Notes under the pieces: model-generated | Told to the model about the DNA's origin: nothing | The model's database searches: none | The model's input: only the letters and a program-made list of their open reading frames with translations | Shown here: one piece after another, positions 1 through 12,183 of the stretch | Layout of the letters: every line of letters starts with the position of its first letter | Numbering within the stretch: position 1 is the stretch's first letter | Program-made: the position numbers and the translations under genes | Source: Floccularia luteovirens | Taxonomy: Eukaryota > Basidiomycota > Agaricomycetes > Agaricales > Squamanitaceae | Length of the DNA: 64,000 bases | Assembly: GCA_009739215.1 (NCBI GenBank) | Contig: VSJF01000004.1 | Coordinates: forward strand, 1,736,001-1,800,000 | Direction of reading: 5' to 3'

Positions 1-1423
1 GTCCGCATCTGGCTCATTTTATGCCGCACTTCTGATGCATAGTCATCCCGCTCAGCTTCATACTCCAGCTGTTCAGATATATCGAAAAGTTCCGATATCT
101 CGTTTGCACGTGGTTCCACATCTTGTTCAACATCACCTGGCTTTAATGACAAAAATTTTCGAATGACCTCGTGTTCTAAAATATATCTTCCACCCGATTG
201 CTTTAGATCACAAAGTCCATGCATATAGGCGTCAAGTTCTTTTCTTCGTGTGGCAGTGAGAGCATCATCGACTTGTTGAGCGGGGCCAGGCATAAAAGGA
301 AGCATACGTGGGTGTGGAGGCTGTCTTCCAGCTTCGCGAGGGAATGTATCAAGAAGAGACACTTGAAAATCGTAAAAGTCATTGTATACCCGGAACAAGA
401 CCAGCTGTTTCGCGGGAGGAAGATGATTTTGACTTTGATAGTTATAAGGTTGGAAGATTGCGTCAATTCTAAACCAATATTCCTCCATTTCGTAGTGGAA
501 TGACACGACATCCGCGGATAGTAAGATACCATCCGGTAAGATGACAGGGGCCTCACTTTGAGCGGGTGTTTCTAGTTCGGGCTTGGCATATGATTTACTT
601 TGAGTTTGCTGTTGGTATTGATTTTGGGGCATGTAAGGGCTGTTGGCTACTGCTTCGCGACTAGGGGCGTCGATAACCCCGAGGGTGATGCTGTTTTGTT
701 TGTAGTTGAACATAGCCTGTTTCCAGTCTTCCACTTTCGGAAGCTCACCACGATCCATGAGGCCATCCACGTCCTCGATTGTCTTACCCGTTGAAGGGTC
801 ATGTATTTCAACAAAGGAGACAGGGATGAGACCAGGGCGACCAAGTCGACCAATCGGCTTTGCTACAAACCATTCACGATTGGATTGCGCGACTACTGTG
901 ATTGCATCACCACGTTTTGCATCTAACTCGTCTCCACGTTCGGCGACGAAATCATGCATTACTATAGCATAATAAACCTGCGTTCTAGGCTGTTGAAGGG
1001 ATGGTCGAGATGGTGGGGGTTTCGGAGCTTTCTGTACAACTTGGGACGTGCGGACACTGCGTGTACGAGAGGGTCAGAGGTGGTTGGGACTAAACCTTTA
1101 GGCAATACACACGAGGAAACATCTCTGCTAAACTCTTCAAACAGATCCCGGGGTACCAAACCCCTTGCACCTGTTACTGGATTATGTGCTTCGTACCAAG
1201 CACCTTGGTCGTCGACATCTCTGAGAACGTAAAAAAAGTCGCCCTTTGCAAAGGAAAGTTCTTGTGGTGCTTGGGATCGGTACGGTTCCTGGGCACGAAT
1301 AACTTTTTGTGGAGGAAGAATAGCGGAAGGAGGTTTTGAAACCGGGGGAAGTGGGACTGGAGTTGATATTTGAAGACGAGAAGAGTCTCGTGCGCCATTG
1401 AGAGACTTTCTCAAAGACTTCAT
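1..1423 (-). CDS. SCD2: BEM1/SCD2-like polarity scaffold (SH3-SH3-PX), C-terminus beyond window
   Basis: Cell-polarity scaffold that in yeasts links Cdc42, its exchange factor and PAK kinase at the cortex. Translation from the ATG at 1423 gives MKSLRKSLN, a proline-rich stretch, and a first SH3 domain at about residues 41-97 (ALYDY region degenerate, but GDFFYVL, WYEA and GLVPRDLFEEF are clear). Exon 1 ends at 1113. A 56-nt intron (1112-1057, GTGTGT donor, CTCTGAC branch-like site, CAG acceptor) leads into one long exon with a second SH3 (YYAIVMHDF, GDELDAKRGD, WFVAKPIGR, GLIPVSFVEI) and then a PX domain (RVYNDFYDFQVSLL, FPREAGRQPPHPRMLPFMPG). The PB1 domain expected at the C-terminus lies outside the window. 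SH3-SH3-PX order is diagnostic for BEM1/SCD2. The intron position is my inference from the frame change. The gene is divergent from NOT3. Confidence 0.87.
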
Positions 1424-1893
1424 AGTAAATTGATGTACGGCCGCAGACGTTTGTGAGAGGAAAGAGGATAAAGATAAATGAAGGATTGGACAAGTGCAGC
1501 TGCCGATAATTGGAATTTCTTTTTCTGGACCAAATTATCTCACACGTGATCTAACAATTAGCCACATTTGTCATTGTTGCGATTCCTGATTCCATCCCGC
1601 CAATAAAGGCACTTCATTTAGTCTATAGCACGTTTCTTGTGCTGTTGAGATCGTTATCACTCTAACTTTAGGGCGACGGTAGTTATCGACCTAATTCATT
1701 GTTCCACAGTTGAGAGTAACTAGTTACCATGCTGGATCCCATCTGTTGTTGAGAGACGAATGTTTTGTTGTGCTCGTGACTAGAATTACATAATCGGGGT
1801 CTTGACAAGCAAAGACAAACATGTAACTGTGCCCAGCCACAGTCGTGCAAACGAATACTATTTCCAAGTCAACTAATTCCCTCTCTTGTAGCC
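1424..1893. promoter_or_regulatory. Shared divergent promoter region of SCD2 and NOT3
   Basis: About 470 bases lie between two divergently transcribed genes with no credible coding sequence. The one recognisable motif is an E-box-like ACACGTGA at 1542-1549. Similar CACGTG elements occur upstream of several other genes in this window. No clear TATA box was identified. Confidence 0.5.
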
Positions 1894-4800
1894 ATGGCTG
1901 CACGTAAACTACAAAGTATCCTATCATTCATGGAACCATTGCACACCAACTTATGTCGTTTTTTTTAATAGCGGAGATCGATCGCACATTGAAAAAGGTG
2001 TCGGAAGGTGTCGAGCTCTTTGAAAACATATATGACAAAATGCAGTCTTCCACAAACCAGACGCAGAAGGAAAAGCTTGAACTAGACCTAAAGACCCAGA
2101 TCAAGAAGCTGCAGCGATTGCGGGACCAAATAAAGACATGGGTGGCTAGCAATGACATAAAAGACAAGTCGCAGCTCGTGGACAACCGCAGGCTGATAGA
2201 AACGGTGCGTTCTGACTTTCCTTTTTCTTCTTGCTATACATCCCAGTCCCATCAATGCATGTTTTCTTCACACCCTGCTCGCCACGTGTGCACTGGCCTG
2301 CCCAAACTTATCAATCTGAGATTCTGGTATTGATGTTCTTGTAGTTCATATTCGTCCGACTACTCCCCCCCGAATCTGTCCCTTGTCCGTGTCATTATGT
2401 GTCTGCCGAAACCGAACAGCAAATGGAAAAGTTCAAGGCATGCGAAAAGGAGATGAAGACCAAGGCATTCTCGAAAGAGGGGCTAACGCAGGCCGCCAAA
2501 CTTGACCCAAAGGAACAAGAGAAAGAAGAAGCGACACAATGGTTACAGGCCCAGGTCGAGGAGTTGCAAATGCAGGTGGAACAGACAGAAGCAGAAGTAG
2601 AGGCGCTGCAAGGTACAGGAAAGAAAAGGAATAAAGCCGGCTCAACCGCAGCAGGTCGGTTAGAAGAGCTGGAAACTTTGAACGAGCGCCGTAAATGGCA
2701 CATTAGCCGTCTGGAAATAGTGTTGCGGCTTCTAAATAATGGGTCATTGTCTACAGACAAAGTTATCGGTTTGAAAGAGGATGTCCAGTACTTTGTTGAG
2801 AGCAATACGGTTCGTTATTCTCTCAAACAGTTCCTAAGGTTTGAGAATTTAAGGCTTTTGATGAGTGCAGGAAGAAGATTTCGATGAGGATGAGGGTATC
2901 TATGACGATCTCAACCTTGACGAAGAGGAGGAGAAATTCGGTCTTGTGTTAGACGATGACGATAGTGACGATTCAGATGAGGCCAGTGAAGGTAAGTGAA
3001 TCGTGCATTTTTTCCCATACGATCCAACTTATCAGATATGTATAGATATACCTGCGCGGAACTCATCTAAGAAACATGATGAAGAAAGTGTTGCAAGTAG
3101 TAAGCGAGATGACAGTCCAATTCTCAAGAAGGCGACAGTGTCTATGCAGTTAAGAAGCAAGTTCATTATCTCTTCTCTTTCGCAATGTGACTAACATGAC
3201 GGCCTACCCAGAACATTCAGTAGATGGTAAAACACTTTCATGTGGACCAGCTTGTCACTCACTTGAATTTCTAGTCAAACCACCACCAAATCCAAATTTT
3301 GCACAGCAACCTATGGCAAGTATTCTAAAAGCAGGTTTACAACAATCAGTACCACGAGCAGCAGCTCCAACGACGATGCCTCCAATACGATATGCAGCGG
3401 CAGCAGCAGCGGCTGTGGCGACACACCCGACTCCACAACCAACTTCACTCCAATCAACTTCACTGCCAACACCGTCACTACAACTACCTTCCTCGGTAAT
3501 ACCACTAAGTTCATCTCCAGCTACTACAAATGGTTCCATAGTACCAGCAACATCATTGACGTCAACTGTACCTCAAGACCAGATGTCAGGAGCAGCGTCA
3601 TCACCAAGCCTAACTCACCTGTCAGTTACCAGTCCTATGTTGTCGTCAGCTGCATCTACGTCACAACACCAAGATGGTTCGTTCTACTCTGGAGAGGACT
3701 CTCCTGTGACATCGGAAGCTATCTCAAAACCTGTAGCAACCTCGTCACCTCAGCGTGTACCTGCTCGAAAAGGTAAGTATGAGGCATTGCATCCTGCGCG
3801 TTGTAACTGATCTATTATATAGACACGGCATCTTCCCCTCAAGTCGCTACTAAGTCACCAGATGCTGCGGTACGTATAAGTAAGCTTTCTTGAGACGGAC
3901 AATGTATAACAGCTGTTGTTTAGCATGAGGTACCCGCGGAAACATCACAACAGTCCAATCAACCTCAGACAAACGGAAACCCACAATCATCACAGTCCTC
4001 GCTAATTCAACCTCCAGCAGGACTCTCACCACTTCAACAACAGTTCCCTATGGCCAATACAGCGTTGAAGTCACCAGTTGCTGGTGCATCGCAGGATCAA
4101 CAACCCATGTTCCCTCCAGGTGTCAAGGTAGCCCAAAATGAGCCCATCGGAACCTCTCAGCAAGCCTGTCCAAACTGTCGGAGCTCAACGACCCTCATCC
4201 ACGTTGCAGACAGCACCTCAACGGTCTATATCAGCAGCTTTTCCTGGGTCCCTGTCAGACCTTGTGGTTTCCTTCGAAACCGTGAAGCAAAATGGTATCT
4301 TTAGTTTGGTATCGATTAGTCTGCACCTAACGCTAATGTGTATATTAGCTGCTAGCCGGATGAGCAACCTGGAACAAGTGCATAAGATGTTGGAGGGCAG
4401 CCAAATGAATCTCCCAGAACCTCACGACACAGAAAAGTATGTGAAACCTCATAAGTTAAACCCCTATCACGAACTGACACATAATAGGCCAAAGTATTAT
4501 GTCCCACAACATCCATACCAAACGGCAGTCATATTATCCCCAATCACCAATTCCGACACTCGGTACACCAGCTATCATCTCTCAACTTGATGTTGAAACT
4601 CTCTTTTATGTGTTCTATTACCTCCCTGGAACATATCAACAGTATGTCAAATATTTCTATTCTTAACTTTATCCCGATTGCGTTCCCTAGATACCTCGCA
4701 GCGAAGGAGCTAAAACGACAGTCTTGGCGATTCCATGTCAAGTACTTGACGTGGTTCCAACGCCACTCAGAACCTCAGGCTATCACAGAGGAATACGAAC

Positions 4801-4895
4801 AAGGGGTGTATGTTTACTTTGATTGGGAAGGGTCATGGTGTCAAAGGAAGAAGAGTGATTTCCGATTCGAGTATCGATATCTTTCAGAAGATTAA
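1894..4895 (+). CDS. NOT3: CCR4-NOT complex subunit NOT3/NOT5
   Basis: Scaffold subunit of the CCR4-NOT deadenylase complex, which drives mRNA decay and translational repression. Exon 1 is tiny: ATG at 1894 encodes MAARKLQ, then a 56-nt intron (1916-1971) joins to [15 protein letters not shown], the hallmark NOT3/5 N-terminal coiled coil. The second intron (2205-2419, 215 nt) is unusually long for this window. The coiled coil continues through [15 protein letters not shown] to about 2809, followed by an acidic Glu/Asp stretch (2871-2991). A low-complexity Ser/Thr/Pro/Ala linker has a poly-Ala run near 3395-3420. The C-terminal NOT box (NOT2_3_5 family) begins around [14 protein letters not shown] (near 4240), continues through [11 protein letters not shown], and ends with [26 protein letters not shown] and EYRYLSED. 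About nine introns are needed. I infer one at 4077-4131 from a frame change. Exact linker splice sites are uncertain; identity is firm. Confidence 0.92.
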
Positions 4896-5031
4896 AGATT
4901 AGGAACACAATACTTACGCTCCCACTATTCGTTTTTCTTCTTTCTTGGTCTTTTTGCACCGTTTGTATCAAGTATATACTTGAGAAGCTAATTATGTATT
5001 ATTCGATATGGCTACGCCAACGATGAGTCAA

Positions 5032-5959
5032 CTACTCTAGTTTGATAACAGCACCGAGAGCCTCAAAGGTCTTTTGCAGCTTCTCAGCGTCTTCTTTTGA
5101 TATGTTCTCCTTGAGAATCTTCGGCACTGACTCGACGAATTTTTTAGCCTGATGACAAGTGAGCGAGATGTATCAGACATATGAATAAAACGAATTTACA
5201 TCCATGAGCGTTAGGTTAGGCACCAAAGCCTTAACTTCACGAATAATTTTAGGCTTCGAACCGTCGCTGAATGATTCCAATTTGACGTTGAACACCGTCT
5301 TTTCTTTTGGTTTCTCCTAAAATTTGTTTAAGAATTTGGCTATAGAGTATGAAAAGTTATTGTGCTCACGGCAGCTGGCTCATCAGACTCGGTAGTTACT
5401 TGCGGTGCAGGCGCAGAGCTGGCTGCTGGCATTGCAATCTCCTGAATATTTAGTGCTGACTGTAAATGGTATTGTTCATTACACAGTATTTCAGCATGCA
5501 ACGGGAAGGCACACTTTCAATGAAGTAACCAAATCTGCAGCCTGTAAAAGTGTCAATTTTGAAATGTCATCTACGAGACGCGAAATTGTCGGGTCTTTCG
5601 AGATTGTTGCAGGTGGAGTTGTCGAACTAGGTGAAGGCTCCGCTGCCGTGGCTAGCCATCTTATACCATGTGATGTTCTTGAATGGCAACTAAGAAACTT
5701 GTGAGTTATTTGGGGATGGTGACTAAATTCTCAACATACCGAACGAGGTAGGATGGTCGTGAAAAGACTCGAGAAATGGAGGAACAGCGACTCTACAATC
5801 ATAAGTTTTGTTGATAACAGAAAAATACACGAGATACTCACTGCCATGGTCTAAAGAAGTACGCGTTGTGAAGACACCAAACGGACAAGTTCTCAGAAAT
5901 TTGAGTGATTGTTTGCACTGGTTTGCTATAATCTTCCGCTTCCGAGCTCTCGCGCTCAT
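5032..5959 (-). CDS. MNP1: Mitochondrial large-subunit ribosomal protein bL12m (L7/L12)
   Basis: Stalk protein of the mitochondrial ribosome that recruits translational GTPases. The N-terminus (MSARARKRKII..., start at 5959) is basic and Ser/Arg-rich, as expected of a mitochondrial targeting peptide. The bL12 dimerisation segment follows (SRLVDDISKLTLLQAADLV, then LNIQEIAMPAAS), an Ala/Pro-rich hinge, and the globular C-terminal domain (EKTVFNVKLESFSDGSKPK, IIREVKALVPNLTLMDAKK, FVESVPKILKENISKEDAEK, ending AVIKLE). At least five exons are needed. Introns are visible at about 5146-5200 and 5319-5369, around 5455-5545, near 5700-5745 and at about 5785-5847. The conserved VKxxKxxxPNLxLxDAKxxVExxP core is intact. 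The start codon choice is moderately certain because presequences are poorly conserved. Confidence 0.9.
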
Positions 5960-6621
5960 TGTCCCTGACTTCTACTCTCCCTCATACATGAGATTGTCAT
6001 GATAATGTAGCCCCTGCTTAAAAATTCGCCATATTGCGTGGAAAGTCTGACCAACGACCAAATATTATAATTATTTCTTTTAGCGAGTAATAACCGCTGG
6101 AAATAGCGGATGTCAATCTCACTAACATTCCGCCTGCCCGCGTCGCAGGGTCTCTTTTCCCGAAAGTAAACGGCAACAAGAACCGGAAATACCTGCTGGT
6201 CTGCGTTGGCAAATTGTATGCTGCTACCAAATGCAGCTGCACTATTCTGATGTTCCAAGGAGAAAAGCAACTATTTACGTTTACGTGGTCGAAGCATAGC
6301 ATTTTCCTTTAGAATTATCGCGGAAAGCCAAAGCGGACAGCGGGATTACCTTATAAACGCTCAGCCGACTATACGAATACCATGCTTCATTGATTCTCAC
6401 GGATGAGTGCTATCCTTACTAGACTGAGAAGAAAGAACTACAAATGTACCAGCTCACAATGTCGTATGGTTCCGAACCTCTGTACGTGTATAAGTAACGC
6501 ATCTCAGAACTTGCCATTGATTCTCCGAGCTTCTTTGTGGCTTGTCGCTTTCTTAAGACAAGCGAATGAGTAGTCCCGCCCTTCCGGTCTCATTCTCACC
6601 GAAACCAACCCTTGAGCCAGC
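5960..6621. other. Intergenic region, divergent promoters of bL12m and DUF6534 gene
   Basis: 660 bases between divergent starts. Open frames on the minus strand here (for example 5956-6302) have no recognisable domain and overlap the bL12m leader, so I do not call them. No repeats or RNA genes were seen. Confidence 0.4.
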
Positions 6622-8659
6622 ATGGCTGATGCCCAGATCCATTTCGCCGTAGACAATACGTGTGTTGTTGCCACTTCGTCCTTTGAAATTTGAATTTACC
6701 TAGTTTCTCTACTTAGGATGGGTGCTTCTTACGTAGGCGTGCTATGTGCTGCGATGTGAGCGTTGTTTCCTATGTCAAAAATTATTAATTGAACTGTAAA
6801 AGGTTGTATGGAGGTAATGCAATGTATGGAACACAGATAACTACGAAACTGATGCGCAAAATAGTGTCATGTGTGCAAACTTGGTATTACTTCAATAGTT
6901 ACCCGAAAGAAGGTCTTTTCATTTTGAACAAATACGTCGCACTAACCTCATCAAAAAATATACAGGATGTGTGGTACATCAAAATGCTGGTATGTCGAGA
7001 CTTCGATATTCAATGATACAAAAGTGAGTAAATATCAACTTTTAGGTTGCGGCTGTATGGGCTTTCGACAGTGTTCACCAAATTCTGATATCTCATACTG
7101 GCAAGTGCATGCTTTATTATCACAATTTCATCCAATCTCATCTTCAACGAACAATTTTAGTATATTATTATGTTGTCACAAACTACAACAACCCAGAAAC
7201 ACTGTTGGATATGGTTTGGTATGTATTATGTATGTATTATCCTGAGTCATCATGATGACAATTCGAATGAAGGAGTATCTTGGTACGTAAAATTTTCAAA
7301 AGTACATGAATACCATCCCATAATCAATCGCTATCCCAGCTTGAAGTACTATTTAATGTGAGTTGCTTCGATAGTACAAGTTATACTTTGCCTTATATCA
7401 AATCTTCTAGGGCTTTATCGGGTTTTTAGTGCAAGGGTGAATATCTGGTCTGCCTCAAAGATCGTCGCGTTTTTCCTGATAATCATCATTTGTATAGCTT
7501 CCTGACGCTTCGTGTTTGGAGGTGTACGTGCTCTGTTATATCAAATCAATTCTTTTTCTGATCAGTTCCCTATCGAAGTAAGCAGCAATAATATACCACT
7601 AACCGTGGTTGTTGTAAGGCCATTCTTTTAAATCAGCAGGCTTGACACTAGCTCAAAGCATTAAACTGTAGGGGGCTGTGGTTCTTGCGGAATTTTGTAT
7701 GCACTTTCTTCATCAATAAAAAACGTACTTATTGAAAAACACTTTCAAGCTTGCTCCGTCCGTACGTCTTCCCACATCGGGTAAATTACCTAGTACTAAC
7801 AGTGCTACTATCAGTCTTTACTGTGAAATCGTAGGTTCCCTCCAATAATTCTAACCAGCAATAATCAACCTTCCCTGTAAAGCATGCAATTACAGACGTG
7901 GGACGAACTTAAGATCCTAAAGGTCAGTCTGAATAATTATTCAACTATACACACGTACCGTAAACACCGTATCTGCCAGGGACTTTCAATGACTGTCAAC
8001 GCCTTAGCTGTTACTGCAGATGTCTTGATTACTGCTTCCCTTTTTTTCTTCTTGCATAGGTCTCGCACAGGTTTCAAAAAGTATGAGATTTTAATCGTTA
8101 GTGATCTATTGGTTGACTTTTCATTACAGGTCCGATACTATGATCAGCAAACTTGTGATTTCTAAATCTCATGATAAACGCACTGTCTGCTCACGACTAC
8201 TATGACAGATACTTTTTACCGTCAGTACAGGATTTCTGACCTCAATATGTGCCGTCGCATCATTGATTTCGGTTCGTCGTTAAGTCCATCAAAACCAAAC
8301 TTATAATTGATACAGGTTATAGATCATATTATGGGGCCATACACTCATCTACGTCGCATTTTATTTCAGTTTAGGAAGATGTAGGTCTACATACGCGTGT
8401 TTCAATGACTCTCAAATATCAATTCAATGCACAGTGTACAGTAATTCGGTACTTGCGACACTGAACGCCCGCAAAGGAATCAGGGGTCTTGGTGAAGATA
8501 GTGATGAGCTATCATTTTCCCTTCAAACACTTTCGAAATCTGGGCAGCGGCATTTGAATTCGAGTGTACTAGTTTTTTCTTGATATCAATGCCCACCAAT
8601 TGATTCAAATCTTCGCAGAGGCCCACAAACATTTCGATCAAGATCAATACCACCCATGA
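6622..8659 (+). CDS. DUF6534-family fungal multi-spanning membrane protein
   Basis: Integral membrane protein of a large agaricomycete-specific family of unknown role. The gene is so split by introns that no exon gives a long open frame, but a chain of family-typical exons can be read in order. MADAQIHFAVDNT starts at ATG 6622. Next come GASYVGVLCAA, a WYYFNSYPKEGLFI segment at 6877, VAAVWAFDSVHQILISHT at about 7047 and YYYVVTNYNNPETLLDMVW at about 7160-7216. Later pieces are SARVNIWSASKIVAFF near 7428, FLTLRVW near 7500, QLQTWDELKILK at 7886 and LSMTVNALAVTADVLITAS near 7982. The DUF6534 core DTMISKLVIS (about 8131) and STGFLTSICAVASLISV (about 8222) follow, then VLATLNARKGIRGLG at 8449. The last intron is 8564-8618, giving a tail ending AHKHFDQDQYHP and a TGA at 8657. 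Around ten introns are needed; a few internal junctions are unresolved, so a decayed copy cannot be fully excluded. Confidence 0.72.
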
Positions 8660-9803
8660 GTTTGATTGTGAACAAGACAGTCGTCACCATGCGGATCCAG
8701 GGGTATGAGTATCAACTTTCTTTTGATGTTATGCTCGATTGTACTCAAATTACATACTATCTTTTGAAGTCTCACTCGGATGAACCGCATTTATAGCTAT
8801 TTTTGTAGTGTTGCCACCACCTCTAGAAGGTTTGTAGACAAAGCTTAACGCCTTCTACATGTATATCGTGTATATTACGAATTTTGGAACGAGGGTGGGA
8901 GGGAAGAGAGTACACACTTAGTACAAGATCATGACATTGAATTCCTGCAAACGTATATATGGCCATATAAAGCTGAGCATCGTAGTGCGTGAAAATAACG
9001 GACGAACGAGGTGTTTGTTAAACTCAAGCGTTTAATGGTGACAACTCTGGATTTACAACCGCATTCTTCATTGTTCACGAAAATCCAGATATGCCTTTAA
9101 TGAAACTAAGAATGCTGATTGTGTTCTTTGGGGAATTTTCTAGAGGCGGGAATACCGATAACAAGTCAACGGAATACACCCATATGTTTATATCATCATT
9201 ACTCACGGACACTACTTCACCGTACTGCCGCAGATCAGTTCCTTGCAGAGTATTGCCTCGTGCATTTAACTCACACTTCCTGCAAATCTATGCAAGGCTA
9301 CCGATATCTTATGTGTGTCCTCCCAGAAAATAGTCAAACTGAGCAAAACGCTTGAAATTGATTCGCATTTCTACTAAATCACATTTTGATGTCCTGCAAA
9401 AGAACCAAAGGACACCTGACTCACCCGCTTTTGGTACATCCAGACGATCTGAGCGGACGTCTCGGTATCCAGTCCAGGTAGTAGGCGCCCCAGTCCAGTT
9501 GTTGGTATCCTACCACCTAGTGTGGGGGGGGATAACATGGGAAATCGGTGCGATGTCGGTCGCCACCTCGTGGCCTCGTTGCAACCAAATTGAGTATTAC
9601 AAGGTACGTTACCGCGGACTTCTATCATACTTTGCTTAAGGAAGATTTCAAGAAGACACGAGACTACCAGGACGATACCAGATTTAGTTTGATCCTACCG
9701 ACCTATATCTCATTATGATTTACTTAAAGGACAGGTAGTAAAAATCCTTACCGACCAAAGCTATCCCACATTTTTGAATTCTCCCTCCTTTCTGTTGTTG
9801 TCA
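8660..9803. other. Intergenic region before the P450, with a GC-rich island at about 9390-9620
   Basis: 1.1 kb without a recognisable gene. Most is AT-rich. An island at about 9390-9620 is markedly more GC-rich and open on both strands (minus-strand frame 9374-9628 reads CNEATRWRPTSHRFP...). I suspect a repeat-derived fragment rather than a gene, because there is no domain match and no flanking exon structure. Confidence 0.4.
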
Positions 9804-11916
9804 ATGTCTTTGAATTGTATTACACTCGTTGATATTTTCTTTGCTTTCATCGGCGTGTTTATCTTGAAATCTCTCTTTCGGACTAGAAAATCACCATCTC
9901 TTCCCCCAGGACCGAGGGGTTTTCCTTTGATTGGTAACATACTGGATATGCCATCAGAGAAAGAATGGTTGACATTCTCGCACTGGGGCGATACGTGGGG
10001 TTTGTTCGATTGTATTTCTTGGTTTATCTGGTACTCACGACTATCGTAAAAGGTGACATCTGCTCAGTTACTGTTCTAGGACAACCGCTCATTATCTTGA
10101 ACTCTGCCAAAGCGGCAATTGAGATGCTAGACAAGAAGAGCGCAATATATTCGGACCGACCGACCCTCCAAATGGGTGGTGAGCTTGTCGGTTGGAAAAA
10201 TACGCTGGTGCTCCTACCTTATGGAGAACGCTTTCGTCGCTACCGCCGCCTTTTCCACAAGCTTATAGGAAGTCCGGCAACAATCAAGCAGTTTTTTCCG
10301 GTGGAGGAGATGGAGACACGCAGATTCCTTCGCAAGGTGCTGATGAAGCCAGAGGATCTTGCTGTCCACATTCGCAAGTAAGCTTTCACTTGCGTTTTTC
10401 AAGATGTCCTATTTGAACCTGGGTTGATAAGGACCGCTGGAGCTGTGATTCTTCGTATATCTCATGGTTATGAAGTTAAAGAAAATAATGACCCATTTGT
10501 CGAACTTGCGGACAGGGCTACAGAACAGTTCTCCTTATCAACCGCTCCTGGTGGCTTTTTAGTTGACGTGATCCCTGCTCGTCAGTCAAAACCACAATGA
10601 CAACGTCATCCTACTAAAATCCGATTTTTAGTTCGTCATGTCCCCATGTGGTTCCCTGGTGCCCGATTTCGTCGAACTGCTGCAGCATGGGCATCAACAT
10701 TACTGGAAATGGTCGATCAACCTCACAATTTCGTAAAGCAGCAACTCGTGAGTGCAATCGAGAGCATAGTGTTGTTTATTTGACCACATTCTAGGCTGCT
10801 GGTACAGCTCCATTATCATTTTCTTCTGCGTTGCTTGAAGGAAAGCAGCTTAACGCCGAGGAGGAATTTGACCTGAAATGGAGTGCAGCAAGTCTCTACT
10901 CGGGTACGTCTTGATCGCCAGCGATAATTGACTGAATCTTATATAACATACTTCAGGTGCTGCTGACACTGTAAGTGCTTCTTTATTATATATAATATTA
11001 ACCAACAGACACCTTTTTGTAGACTGTGTCGGCGATATATTCCTTTTTCTTGGCAATGGTCCTGCACCCAGAGGTTGTACAAAAGGCACAGGCAGAGATT
11101 GACCTCGTAGTTGGAAGTGATAGGTTACCAACTTTCGCAGACAGAGAATTCTTGCCGTACATAAACGCACTCGCCAAAGAGGTTTTTCGTTGGAATTCTG
11201 TAGTACCCACAGGTAAAACTCTACGGAAACTCCTTAACGACAATTATAATGACATGTCGAAATAGCTGTTCCACATCGGGCCATGCAAGACGATATTCAT
11301 GATGGATTCTATATCCCAAAGGGATCGCTGGTTATCCCAAATATATGGTCCGTTTTCATTCCACGAGCTATGGTTCAGGTGTCAACTTTATCTCTTGTAT
11401 AGGAGAATTACACATGACCCCAGAATTTACGCGAATCCGGAAATCTTCAACCCAGATAGATTCATTCCCTCGGAGAATGGTGTAGTTGAGCCAGACCCTC
11501 GTGAACTTTGCTTTGGGTTTGGAAGACGGTGTGTCATTCCTTCATCAATACCATATTTGGGACTAAATTTAGAGGTTTTGTAGTACTTGTCCCGGTACCT
11601 TTCATTTGCTTGTAGCATCCTGTAAGTGACGTGATTGCCTGACGTGTTCTACTTAGGTATCCATCTGGCGGACGCCTCTGTGTTTGTTTCTTGCGCGTTG
11701 TCGCTCGCCGTCTTTGACATAACCAAATGCATAGAAAAAGGGGTGGTACAGGAACCTGTGCATGACAACACCACGGGAACTATAAGGTTTGGCAGAGTTG
11801 TAATGACTTTCCAGAAACTGAAACCTTCAAATAGTCACCCAAAACCATTTAAATGTTCTATTAAGCCGCGGTCGGAAAAAGCGGTATCATTGATCCAAGC
11901 GGAGGAACTAAGCTAA
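9804..11916 (+). CDS. Cytochrome P450 monooxygenase (basidiomycete, membrane-anchored)
   Basis: Haem-thiolate monooxygenase, probably ER-anchored. The start [19 protein letters not shown] at 9804 provides a hydrophobic N-terminal anchor followed by the proline hinge [13 protein letters not shown]. An in-frame ATG at 9774 is less likely. Later landmarks include [36 protein letters not shown] (C-helix WxxxR-like), GAADTTVSAI (I-helix oxygen-binding motif, 10960-11050), [11 protein letters not shown] (ExxR), FNPDRF (PERF motif) and ELCFGFGRR at about 11500. The segment after the haem loop continues [17 protein letters not shown], and the tail ends near IQAEELS. About nine introns of roughly 50-60 nt fit cleanly elsewhere. 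The haem loop is odd: after FGFGRR I cannot assemble the usual V/I-C-P-G (see findings). Substrate is unknown; I do not assign a CYP family number. Confidence 0.85.
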
Positions 11917-12183
11917 ATTATATGGTTTCCGAAATACTCCTTTCTGGGATTTGGTTAGGACCTCTTGTTTATATTTCTCGTGGTAACTTTTCTCTTTTTA
12001 AAGGCAACTTGCTGGAACTAGTGCGCCACTCTTATAGTCGCGACGGAAAAATATTCGGAGGAGGAGAACTCTGGTTGCTTGTATATCAATTCAAATTTGA
12101 ACTGACTTTTACTGTCGTATTTGTTACTGGCTTGAGAGTTCTACTTAATACTTCCTCACCTTAGTAACCAAAGATGGTCTTGA

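Noticed and set aside
3390..3425. GCA/GCG repeat as a mobile or satellite repeat
   Set aside because: It is an in-frame poly-alanine run within the disordered linker of NOT3.
5956..6302. Open frames on the minus strand upstream of bL12m
   Set aside because: No domain, no start context or exon structure, and they overlap the bL12m leader.
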